64,000 bases of DNA from Ignavibacteriales bacterium (GTDB lineage Bacteria; Bacteroidota; Ignavibacteria; Ignavibacteriales; Melioribacteraceae), in contig JAGUYK010000006.1 of NCBI GenBank assembly GCA_020061355.1, positions 186,001-250,000 on the forward strand. Reading direction: 5' to 3'. The translations under genes were made by a program, and so were the position numbers. Of this stretch, positions 34,226 through 42,654 are shown one piece after another (position 1 is the stretch's first letter; each line of letters begins with the position of its first letter). The notes beneath the pieces are model-generated. The model was not told where the DNA came from. It was given only the letters and a program-made list of their open reading frames with translations, and searched no databases.

Positions 34226-36526
34226 ATGAAAAGGAATCGATTATATCTTTTTCTTGTAGTGTTAATGGTCGGCAACATCAATCTTGCTCAGCAAAGAGAA
34301 ACAGTTGAGGTAAGAGTAGATCAGAACTTCGATATTAGGAAGGTAGCACAGAACTATTTTGGAGATGCCAACCTTTGGCCATTCATTCTAAAACATAATA
34401 AATTAAAAAGTCTTGGTGATCTAAAACAGGGAACAGCATTACAGATTCCGCAGAAAAAGGTTTCGACTCTGCTCGATGCAATTAATAGAGCGAATAGATC
34501 GATCCAGAATGCGGTTCAAATAGGCGCAAAAGTGCTGGCACCCGAAATTCTGTCCGAATCCGAATCACTCTATAAATCGGCATTACAACAAAAAGAGAAT
34601 CTCGAATTCGATTCTTCAATTCAATCCGCCCAGCAGGCGGCGCGGGAAGCCGACAGAGCATTTAAGCAAACCAAAGAAATTCGCGATAAAACAATTGATG
34701 CAATAGTTTCATTTAAGAAAGGAACCTTACAAAAAAGATTCTCTTCGTCTCTTTCATGGCAGAGCGCCGAGCTGTTTGAAAATCTAAAAGAAAACGATAT
34801 GGCGAGAACGCTTGCGCTTTCACTTGCAAGGATTACATTTCATGATCTTAGTCAGATCAAGCTGAACGAAAACTCACAGGCGGTAATTCAGCGTTCGCGA
34901 TTTGATGCACTGACAAATAAAACTTCATCTAAAGTTAAACTAGAAAAAGGCGATGCGTACGCACAGCTTTTAAATAGCCCCAAAAAGAAGTTTGATCTCG
35001 ATATACCCGGTGTTAAAACAGAAATTAATTCAAAATATTTTTGGGTTGAGAAAAGTACCTCCGATACAAAACTGGCGAATTACAACGGCGAGATCAAAGT
35101 TGAAGTACAGGATTCTGCTGTTGTAGTAAAGAAAAACCAGGGTTCAATAATTCCCAAAGACGGACCACCCACAAAACCGACAGAACTTTTATCTGCACCG
35201 GATTTAATTTCTCCGGCAGATCAGAGCCAATATTTTAATTTCGATGTAAGTTTCACATGGGCGGGCGTTGAAAATGCGGCTGGCTATTGGTTTCAAATAA
35301 CAAGAGATCCTGAGTTTAAAGAACTTGTTTTAATGCAGAAAAATATTAACAGCACAAACTTTCAGGCGGCAAATCTTCAGCCGGGAATTTATTACTGGAG
35401 AGTTTGCTCGGTTGATAAACTTAGCCTGCCCGGCGATTATTCGTCTTCGTTCGGATTCGCACTTTTCAGTGAGACAACGAAACCATTCCTTGTGATTGAT
35501 AACATCCCGCAAATCCACTTTACAAAAGAACCTGTTCTTACGATTAAAGGAAAAACGCTATCATCTTGCCGGGTCTTAATTGGTGAAAAGGAAATTATTC
35601 CAAATTCGACCGGAAGCTTTGATGCAAAACATAATTTGAAGGAAGGCAAAAATACTGTAGAGATAAAATCAACAGACCCATCGGGCAATGAATCAATAAT
35701 AACGCGCATTGTCTATCTCGAGTTAAATCCAAATATTGAAATAATTAATTCAGAAACGGGCGAAAAATTCAATTCAAACCGAGTTTTTACAAATAAGGAA
35801 AACATAAATCTTCCGTTGCGCACCACGCCATTCGCCCAAATCGTATTGGACAGAAAAGATATTCTCTTGAATAGAATGTTCTATGCAGACTCAACTGGGA
35901 TATTTAGTTTAGCCCTAGAGGCAGAAAAAGAATTGACGCCTTTCCGTTTGTTAGTAATATCGAAAGTTGGTTTTGAAAAAACGGTTGAATTTGATCTGGT
36001 AAAAGTTACGGAGGTTCCCGAACTTTTTATTGCCCCATTCGAAAAATTTGTTGCAATTCCTACTTTGGTTATTAAAGGAAATACAAGCGCCGGGAAATCT
36101 CTTAAAATTAACGGCGTGCCCGTAATATTAAAACCGGATTATACATTTGAAGATAGAATTGCTTTACGACCGGGTAGTAACAAGATCGAAATTTCTGCAT
36201 TTGATGAATCCGGCAACATTAATCGGATAATTGAAACAGTCTACTATGATATAAATCCTCCCAGACTTGAATCACATCAAATTATTCGCTCCAAAGAGAA
36301 GCCGGGAATTGTATTAATTCAAGTGAAAGCAAGTGACGAAACAAACCTTACCAACAATGCCGAGGTAGAGTACTTTCGCAGTAATCAAATAATAAAAGAT
36401 TTATTAAAACTAAATAAGTCTAATGGTTTTTATGAATTGGAGATAGCGGATTCACCGGGGGTAAAAATTCGTTCTGTTACTTTAAGAGATTATCTGTCAA
36501 ACGAAAAAAAATATTCGATTAATTGA
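34226..36526 (+). CDS. Secreted LysM/FecR-like/Ig-like repeat protein
   Basis: The protein has 766 residues. A signal peptide (1-21) is followed by a LysM-like segment (about 27-76: VAQNYFGDANLWPFILKHN ... LKQGTALQIP) that should bind peptidoglycan. Then come a charged helical or coiled-coil region (80-170), a FecR-like beta domain (about 230-305: SKVKLEKGDAYAQLL ... YNGEIKVEVQDSAV), a fibronectin-type domain (325-410) and Ig-like repeats of the glucodextranase type (415-766: TDPSGNES, FDESGNIN). The gene starts right after the histidine kinase stop and is followed by the PKD protein gene. A structural envelope role or signal presentation to the kinase is likely. The family as a whole is uncharacterised. 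Confidence 0.75.
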   Translation: MKRNRLYLFLVVLMVGNINLAQQRETVEVRVDQNFDIRKVAQNYFGDANLWPFILKHNKLKSLGDLKQGTALQIPQKKVSTLLDAINRANRSIQNAVQIGAKVLAPEILSESESLYKSALQQKENLEFDSSIQSAQQAAREADRAFKQTKEIRDKTIDAIVSFKKGTLQKRFSSSLSWQSAELFENLKENDMARTLALSLARITFHDLSQIKLNENSQAVIQRSRFDALTNKTSSKVKLEKGDAYAQLLNSPKKKFDLDIPGVKTEINSKYFWVEKSTSDTKLANYNGEIKVEVQDSAVVVKKNQGSIIPKDGPPTKPTELLSAPDLISPADQSQYFNFDVSFTWAGVENAAGYWFQITRDPEFKELVLMQKNINSTNFQAANLQPGIYYWRVCSVDKLSLPGDYSSSFGFALFSETTKPFLVIDNIPQIHFTKEPVLTIKGKTLSSCRVLIGEKEIIPNSTGSFDAKHNLKEGKNTVEIKSTDPSGNESIITRIVYLELNPNIEIINSETGEKFNSNRVFTNKENINLPLRTTPFAQIVLDRKDILLNRMFYADSTGIFSLALEAEKELTPFRLLVISKVGFEKTVEFDLVKVTEVPELFIAPFEKFVAIPTLVIKGNTSAGKSLKINGVPVILKPDYTFEDRIALRPGSNKIEISAFDESGNINRIIETVYYDINPPRLESHQIIRSKEKPGIVLIQVKASDETNLTNNAEVEYFRSNQIIKDLLKLNKSNGFYELEIADSPGVKIRSVTLRDYLSNEKKYSIN

Positions 36527-36558
36527 TCATTTACAACAAGCTACTATAAACGAGACAA

Positions 36559-39500
36559 TTGATGAAAAAAATATTTTTACTTTTAGCATTTTTCTTAAGT
36601 GTCTTAAACGCACAAACAGAATTAAGATTTATTAACTATGGTCCCCGTGCAGATCCAAGTGAAGGCGACGATAATTTTATTCAGGTAATAAATATAAAAC
36701 TCCCGCAGGATTACATGGGACAGGCGTTTTTAAGATTGTTTGATATGAGCTGCGGGTCTTCAATGGATGTACCGCTGGGGAGGTGGGATTCGAGATTTAG
36801 ATTCAGCATTTACCGTAACGAAATAACAGAAGAACAGATCCGGCTGATACCGGGATATAAAGCAGAAATATATCCGAATGTTATCAGTCATTTTGAAACA
36901 GGACATGACCCGCGGCATTTTAATAGCTGGTATACATTTGTTGATCTTGCAAAATACGGGAGCGACGGATCAATCTATTCACTGGTTGTAGAAGGAGTTG
37001 AAGGGAATGACGGGAATGCGTTCGAGATTTATGTTAGCCCAGATTCGCTCAATAATATTCCGATAAGTGGCACAAAAATATATTCATATGAACCTACTCT
37101 TTCCTTAAGAAGAATTTCGAACAAAATATCATTCAGAACAACACCTCAAAAGGACGATAACGAAATTACTGTTCACACTTTCGATTTTGACGGCACCCGC
37201 ACGTACTTTTCCAATCTGTTGAAAAATGAAATCCCCAATCGGGAAATAACCCCAACCGGATGGTCTCGTAACAAGTATGATCTTACAGTATATGAGCGGG
37301 ATAATTATTCTACTCTGGATATTGGACCCCAGGGTAATCCCGTTAACGATATTACATTTTACTTCACGGGCTCAGATGGTAGAAGGAAAATTGTTGAACT
37401 TCCGGCATTTGAAAAAGTACCAGCGGAGATCCCTTTATACGAAAGCAAAATATCATATCTAGAATGCGAATCGGCTAAAATGGAGTTAATAGAAAAAACA
37501 TCCTATGAAAACAGAAGCCATGAGTATCTTTGGAAATTTAAGGACGGAGTTCACGACAGCGATAAATTTTTTACCAGGAATTTTAGCAGCCCTGGAAGGT
37601 ATGAGGGAGAGGTTTTTGTTCTGGACAATAATTCAACAGCAATTACGCGGGCGATGCTCGAGAAATTTTTGGTTATAATTAATGATAAACCAACCGCAGA
37701 GTTCAAAAAAAATATTGTAGCCGCACCAAACGAGAAAATTGTATTTGATGCAAGCGGTTCTTTCGATCGCGACGGTAAAATTCTTCGATATGATTGGGAG
37801 TTTGGAGACGGAACAACCGGAACGGGAATGTCTATAGCCCGGACATATCCTAATCCCGGGAAATATCCGGTTCGGTTAAAAGTGACAGACGATTATTTTT
37901 TAAACGAATGTAATTGTGCGGTAGATACTTCAACGGTGGTAATAAATTCAAAACCGGCGGCTGTTACTAAAGATAAAGTAATTGGTTCGGTTAACGAGGA
38001 AATTGTTTTTGATGCTTCTTCAAGCCATGATAATGACGGTGAAATTATATTGTATGCATGGGACGTAAAGGGATTTGCAAGAGAAGAAGGGAAAATTATT
38101 AAAAAGAAATTTTTGCAGCCGGGCAAGTATTCCGGCACGCTTACGGTTAGAGATAACTCAACTGCTTCAAACAATACAAACCTTATTAATTTTGAAGTGG
38201 TTATTAACAATCCCCCCAAAGCCGTTGCAGGTTCTAATAGAATTATTGCCCTAAATGAAGAAATCGTTTTTGACGGTTCAAAATCCGTTGACTCAGACGG
38301 GATGTTAGTAGAGTATAAATGGAACCTCGGGGACGGAACCATTTTTGAAGGCGTTAAGACATCGCATTCGTATTCGAAATTCGGCAAGTACAAGGTTTTT
38401 CTTACCGTTAAGGATAATTCGAAAACCACCTCAGATACTAGCATTGATTCACTGGTTGTTATCGTAAACCAGGCGCCGGTCGCTTCAGCTGGTAGCGACC
38501 TTTACCTGGATTCGGGAAACGCTTCTTTCGACGGTTCAAAATCATATGATGAAGATGGGGAAATTACAAAGTATGAGTGGGATCTGGGCGATGGTTCAAG
38601 AAGAGAGGGAAAAACTTTTAATCACTTATATAAAACTACCGGTGAATACAGAGTAATTTTAAAAGTTACTGATAATACCAATACGCGAAACAATTTTGCA
38701 TTAGATACGATAACGGTTGTTGTTAACAGGCGACCAATTGCCGATGCGGGTCCAGATCATTTAATAGCTCCAAATCAAAAACTTACTTTCACCTCGGCTA
38801 ACTCAAGAGACCCGGATGGACAAATTATTAAACAACGATGGTTTGTTGATAATAAACCTGTCTCCGAAGACAAAATATTAGAATATACATTTATTGAACC
38901 GAGGACATATTTAGTGGGGCTTGAAGTTACAGATGATTTTCCAAATCCTTTAAGTGATATTGATTTTGTAATTGTAAAGATCAACGAACAACCGGTTGCT
39001 ATAATTGATGGTCCGCAAATAGGCGAGCCGCAAAAGAAATTAAAGTTCTCAGCGGAACGTTCTTTTGACAACGACGGAAAAATAATTGAATACTCCTGGC
39101 TTATTGATGACCTCCCCGTAAAGAAGGGAAAAGTGATGGAACATTCTTTCGATAAACCCGGGATTCATAGAGTTGTTCTAAATGTTATGGACGACGCAAG
39201 TGTTTCAAATTCAATTACCGGCGACACACTGAATATAAAAATTAATTCATCACCGCTTATTGTTGTTCAGGAAATTATAGAAACGTGTGATAATGTTGTT
39301 ACTATTGGTGCTTCGGGTTCTATCGATCCCGATGGGGATCAACTGACTTTTTACTGGCAGTTTCCGAACTCAAACAGAACTAAAGGAAGCGCGGTTATAA
39401 CACATCACTTCCAGGAGAAGGGAATTTTACCTGTAATGATTTATGCAGATGACGGTATGGGTCTTTCTAATTCCATTACTCAAAAATCGATCACAGTTAA

Positions 39501-41352
39501 AATCAATAGACCTCCGGTTGCAGATGCAGGAAAAGATACTACTGTCTGTGCCGGAGACTTTATAGTTTTTAACGGACTTAAATCATTCGACCCGGAAAAC
39601 GGGTTGTTAAAATATGTCTGGATTATAGGCGATTCCTTAAGAATGGAGGGAAGTAATGTAGTCCACAAGTTTAGAATTGGCGGCGTTTACAGGATAAAAT
39701 TAATTGTTACCGATGATTCCGGCTTGCCATGCAATACCGGCGAAGATCACAAAATTATTACCGTTATTGAAGCGCCGGTTGCTAATGCCGGTCCCGATCA
39801 GATTGCCTGTGCAAACAGCCCTGTTCAATTTGATGGTACCAAATCTACCGATGTTGACGGAATTGTAAATACATTTGAATGGGATTTTGGTGACGGGGAA
39901 TTCGGCGGCGGCGCAGCGCCAGTCCATATTTATCCTAAACCTGGCGTTTATAAAGTAACGCTTACAATTACGGGTGATCTTGTTGGTGACTGCGATAATA
40001 CTGATAAAGATGAGATGGTTGTTGCTGTTGTTGAGGCACCGATTGCGTCTTTCGAAGCGAATACTTTATTAGCTGAAAAAAGAGAAGGAATATTTGATGC
40101 AAGCAAAAGCCTCACATCATCCGGAAGCATTGTAAGGTATGAATGGAATTTTGGTGACGGTAATTTTGCAGAAGGTAAAATTGTAAAGCATGCATATTAT
40201 ACTCATGGTAAATATCGGGCAACGCTAAAAATTAATACCGATTCAGGCGGCGAATGCTCGTCAAGCAATGATTCGAAACTTATAACCGTTAATTCACAAC
40301 CAGTAGCCGTTGCAAATGCTATGAACACAGCGGCAGTAAACCAATTAATTGAATTTGCGGGTAGCGAATCGTATGACAAAGATGGCGAAATCAACAACTA
40401 TATCTGGCAATTTGAAGATGGAACAAAAAAAGAAGGCGTCAAGATCAACCATTCTTTTGATAAAGGAGGAAAGTATAATATTGTGCTGAGGGTGGAAGAC
40501 AACTCAGCGGCAGAAAACAACTTTGCTTACGATACACTTATTGTCCTGGTAAACAACGCTCCATCGGCAGTCTTCGATCTTCCGGAATATGTTTACCGCA
40601 GTTTTGATTTTGAATTGAACGGATCGAAAAGCTACGACCCCGACGGTAATATAAACACTTATGAATGGTATCTGGATGACAAGAAAATATCCGGTGATAA
40701 AATTTTGAAATATAGAATTAATACGGCAGGTAATTACAGAGTTAGATTAGTAGTAACGGATAACTCATCGCAGCTTAACTCCATAAATGAGATCTCAAAA
40801 TATCTTCTGGTTGCCGATTACCCCTCTGCAATAATTCCTGAAAGAGGAATGGTTTGTATTAACGAGTCGTTCTCAATTTCACCGGAGATTATTAATGCCG
40901 TTAATGATCTGTCAATTAAATTCCGTTGGCTTACAAAAGAAGGAGACACAGTTGGAAACAATAAGGACTTTCTCGGAAAAATAAATAAATCCGGGGAACA
41001 TGTTTATTACATGGAAATATTTAACAGCTCCAATTTCGTTTATTACCGAGACTCCGCAATCATAAAAGCTAATACTCCCCCGATGATAGAAACAATGAAG
41101 GATCGAACGACTTATATAGGTACAGCCAATGATGAGGTAACAATTTCTGCAAATGCAACGGATGACGACGGGGACTATCTATCATACACCTGGGCGATGG
41201 GCGATGGGACTATATCAACAAAACCTATTGTTATTCATAAATATGGAAAAGAAGGTGTTTATAAAGTTACATTAACAATAGACGATGGAAAGAAGACCTC
41301 CTGCAGCAAAATCTCCGCATCTTTTAATATAATGGTGTTAAAAGCGAACTAA
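36559..41352 (+). CDS. Giant secreted PKD-repeat protein
   Basis: The 1597-residue protein has a signal peptide (IFLLLAFFLSVLNAQ). An N-terminal beta domain of about 260 residues shows no recognised family. About 14 tandem PKD/Ig-like domains follow, each with a lead such as NxxPVAxAG, then FDGSKSxDxDG and WDxGDG, ending DGxGKYxVxLxVTD. Repeats vary much in degree and some lack the GDG element. No T9SS sorting domain is seen at the end (MVLKAN), so it may remain cell-associated through another partner. It follows the LysM/FecR-like gene by 32 bases. PKD arrays serve in adhesion or polymer binding; a structural fibre is inferred. Confidence 0.88.
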   Translation: MMKKIFLLLAFFLSVLNAQTELRFINYGPRADPSEGDDNFIQVINIKLPQDYMGQAFLRLFDMSCGSSMDVPLGRWDSRFRFSIYRNEITEEQIRLIPGYKAEIYPNVISHFETGHDPRHFNSWYTFVDLAKYGSDGSIYSLVVEGVEGNDGNAFEIYVSPDSLNNIPISGTKIYSYEPTLSLRRISNKISFRTTPQKDDNEITVHTFDFDGTRTYFSNLLKNEIPNREITPTGWSRNKYDLTVYERDNYSTLDIGPQGNPVNDITFYFTGSDGRRKIVELPAFEKVPAEIPLYESKISYLECESAKMELIEKTSYENRSHEYLWKFKDGVHDSDKFFTRNFSSPGRYEGEVFVLDNNSTAITRAMLEKFLVIINDKPTAEFKKNIVAAPNEKIVFDASGSFDRDGKILRYDWEFGDGTTGTGMSIARTYPNPGKYPVRLKVTDDYFLNECNCAVDTSTVVINSKPAAVTKDKVIGSVNEEIVFDASSSHDNDGEIILYAWDVKGFAREEGKIIKKKFLQPGKYSGTLTVRDNSTASNNTNLINFEVVINNPPKAVAGSNRIIALNEEIVFDGSKSVDSDGMLVEYKWNLGDGTIFEGVKTSHSYSKFGKYKVFLTVKDNSKTTSDTSIDSLVVIVNQAPVASAGSDLYLDSGNASFDGSKSYDEDGEITKYEWDLGDGSRREGKTFNHLYKTTGEYRVILKVTDNTNTRNNFALDTITVVVNRRPIADAGPDHLIAPNQKLTFTSANSRDPDGQIIKQRWFVDNKPVSEDKILEYTFIEPRTYLVGLEVTDDFPNPLSDIDFVIVKINEQPVAIIDGPQIGEPQKKLKFSAERSFDNDGKIIEYSWLIDDLPVKKGKVMEHSFDKPGIHRVVLNVMDDASVSNSITGDTLNIKINSSPLIVVQEIIETCDNVVTIGASGSIDPDGDQLTFYWQFPNSNRTKGSAVITHHFQEKGILPVMIYADDGMGLSNSITQKSITVKINRPPVADAGKDTTVCAGDFIVFNGLKSFDPENGLLKYVWIIGDSLRMEGSNVVHKFRIGGVYRIKLIVTDDSGLPCNTGEDHKIITVIEAPVANAGPDQIACANSPVQFDGTKSTDVDGIVNTFEWDFGDGEFGGGAAPVHIYPKPGVYKVTLTITGDLVGDCDNTDKDEMVVAVVEAPIASFEANTLLAEKREGIFDASKSLTSSGSIVRYEWNFGDGNFAEGKIVKHAYYTHGKYRATLKINTDSGGECSSSNDSKLITVNSQPVAVANAMNTAAVNQLIEFAGSESYDKDGEINNYIWQFEDGTKKEGVKINHSFDKGGKYNIVLRVEDNSAAENNFAYDTLIVLVNNAPSAVFDLPEYVYRSFDFELNGSKSYDPDGNINTYEWYLDDKKISGDKILKYRINTAGNYRVRLVVTDNSSQLNSINEISKYLLVADYPSAIIPERGMVCINESFSISPEIINAVNDLSIKFRWLTKEGDTVGNNKDFLGKINKSGEHVYYMEIFNSSNFVYYRDSAIIKANTPPMIETMKDRTTYIGTANDEVTISANATDDDGDYLSYTWAMGDGTISTKPIVIHKYGKEGVYKVTLTIDDGKKTSCSKISASFNIMVLKAN

Positions 41353-41364
41353 TTTCCCCTGAAT

Positions 41365-41389
41365 GCCTGTCACATTTTATGTGACAGGC
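41365..41389 (+). terminator. Strong hairpin after PKD gene
   Basis: GCCTGTCACAT (41365-41375) pairs with ATGTGACAGGC (41379-41389) over a TTT loop. It lies 12 bases after the stop codon, a terminator position, but no U-run follows (TGCTTAG), so termination without a U-tract or an mRNA 3' end structure is possible. Confidence 0.6.
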
Positions 41390-41488
41390 TGCTTAGAACA
41401 GACCACAATTCTTTCATCCTTTCTGCTATACAGCAACTCTTTTTATTAGATCATATTTCCCATAGAAATTTTAAGGAACAAAAAGAAA

Positions 41489-41824
41489 ATGGCTTTTACA
41501 TATTTAATATTATCTCTGCTGGCTTTTATTGGTTTAACTGGTTTCCTGTTTTACAGGGTTGGGCAGGCAACAATTTATAGAACAGTAGCCCTAACAAATT
41601 ATTACTCGATCCCATCAATTCTGCAGAATATGAGTAATCATAATTATCAAGTTCCCTCCTCAATACCGGGGTATTCAGTTACACGGAATAATGGTAGCCA
41701 AGAAGTAATATCTGACGGGGTTTCAAATGAACCAACCCCTAACCATAGTTCAACACGTTCCGGCTCCATTGTCTATAGAACAGTTACCAGAAGAATGACA
41801 ATTGTAAAAAACAATCTAAGCTGA
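41489..41824 (+). CDS. Small membrane-anchored protein, unknown
   Basis: The 111-residue protein has one N-terminal hydrophobic helix (about 4-24) followed by a basic VGQATIYRTVAL. A low-complexity Ser/Asn/Pro-rich segment (35-95) comes before the basic tail. Two YRTV motifs occur, at about 30 and 96. An AAGGA ribosome site precedes the ATG. No family was recognised. It is the first of three short genes after the PKD locus, which are spaced by 7 and 30 bases and probably co-transcribed. It could be an anchored accessory protein or a sorting helper, but no function is proposed. Confidence 0.6.
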   Translation: MAFTYLILSLLAFIGLTGFLFYRVGQATIYRTVALTNYYSIPSILQNMSNHNYQVPSSIPGYSVTRNNGSQEVISDGVSNEPTPNHSSTRSGSIVYRTVTRRMTIVKNNLS

Positions 41825-41831
41825 GAGAATA

Positions 41832-42029
41832 ATGATACTAGATATAAACGATAACAGTGGAAGCGTGCTTAATATAATCAACTTAAGTGATGAGATATTG
41901 GTAAAAATGTTTTATGATTTGAACATTACAAAAGCTCAGGAAAAGCGGTTGATGTTCATGATTCTGAAAGTACTTGTTGCAAGGAATAAGCTTGGGCTGA
42001 TTACCGCTAACAAATTAAATGTCAATTAA
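41832..42029 (+). CDS. Small hypothetical protein, 65 residues
   Basis: The short helical protein (MILDINDNSGSVLNIINLS ...) is rich in hydrophobic and charged residues, with a KVLVARNKLGLI helix near the end. No signal peptide, family or motif was found. It starts seven bases after the previous stop, with a GAGAG sequence before the ATG, and 30 bases before the next gene. Its reality rests on the tight spacing and open frame within a non-coding-poor cluster, so it is moderately supported. Confidence 0.45.
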   Translation: MILDINDNSGSVLNIINLSDEILVKMFYDLNITKAQEKRLMFMILKVLVARNKLGLITANKLNVN

Positions 42030-42059
42030 ATATTGGTTTATTATAAAAGGAGGGGCATA

Positions 42060-42431
42060 ATGGGTATAAATTCTATTATTGAGGAAATGGAGAATATTCG
42101 GGTAATTAAATTGAAGGGCAGAAGATCCAATTACGACCACGGGCAGATCGTGCTTACTTTGATTAACGAACTTAAAAAAGTAGATAACAACAAAGCAATT
42201 CTTGATTTTTCCGAATTGAAGGGGAGTCGCTCAATAACCGAATCGATTATGAGGGCAGAATCTTTCCCGATAAGATTCCGGCAAATCAAAATGGCCCTGC
42301 TCGAATCAGAATCAAACCGTGCATCTGCGGTTAGTGAAGAATTCGTTTTTACAAACAGGGGCTTTTGCTTAAAAGCATTTTTCGATTTGAAGGATAGTAT
42401 TAACTGGTTGAATATTCAAAAAATTGATTAA
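42060..42431 (+). CDS. STAS/SpoIIAA-like fold protein (tentative)
   Basis: This 123-residue cytoplasmic protein begins at the ATG at 42060 with a strong AAAGGAGGGG ribosome site; an open frame to 42033 adds residues without one. It has alternating strands and helices: IRVIKLKGRRSN, KKVDNNKAILDFSELKG, IKMALLESESN and a last helix with DSINWLN. This pattern resembles SpoIIAA-like/STAS domains, in which a conserved Ser/Asp loop (here DFSELKG) is expected. Together with nearby kinases it could belong to a partner-switching system, but no anti-sigma partner is visible. The function is unknown. Confidence 0.6.
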   Translation: MGINSIIEEMENIRVIKLKGRRSNYDHGQIVLTLINELKKVDNNKAILDFSELKGSRSITESIMRAESFPIRFRQIKMALLESESNRASAVSEEFVFTNRGFCLKAFFDLKDSINWLNIQKID

Positions 42432-42466
42432 TATTTTTTGTCATCTATTTTTGAAATTCTTTAATT

Positions 42467-42646
42467 CTAATCAACCATTTCAAATCTCGCTAACGGTGCC
42501 ATTTTTGCTCTGTTTAATGAAAGTACACCGCCTTTAATTGAATAATTATCAACTGTTCCCAATACTTTAACCAAATGTGCTTCAATCTCCATGTCCGGAC
42601 ATGCTTTAAGTGTAGTTGCCATTTTTGAAAAAGAAATTCTATTCCC
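42467..42646 (-). pseudogene. META-domain (HslJ-like) gene relic
   Basis: On the minus strand an open stretch of about 59 codons reads GNRISFSKMATTLKACPDM and ends ...LSLNRAKMAPLARFEMVD before a TAG (42467-42469). MATTLKACPDMEIE and the following VDNYSIKGGVLSL are the conserved C-terminal half of the META domain, as in heat-shock protein HslJ. The frame begins right after a TAG (42647-42649), with no start region and no N-terminal half, and it lies eight bases beyond the stop of the symporter gene. It is best read as a truncated relic. A short protein starting at the ATG at 42622 (51 residues) is possible but unlikely to fold. Confidence 0.7.
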
Positions 42647-42654
42647 CTAATGTG

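Noticed and set aside
37893..38444. Long antisense open frame of 183 codons in the PKD gene
   Set aside because: It lies opposite regular PKD repeats, whose codon pattern produces open antisense frames. It has no ribosome site and no protein-like features. The same holds for other antisense frames in the adhesin gene (19.1-20.0 kb).
36559..41352. Tandem DNA repeats or CRISPR-like array
   Set aside because: The periodicity of about 270 bases comes from PKD protein domains. At DNA level the units are too diverged for a repeat array and the frame is continuous.
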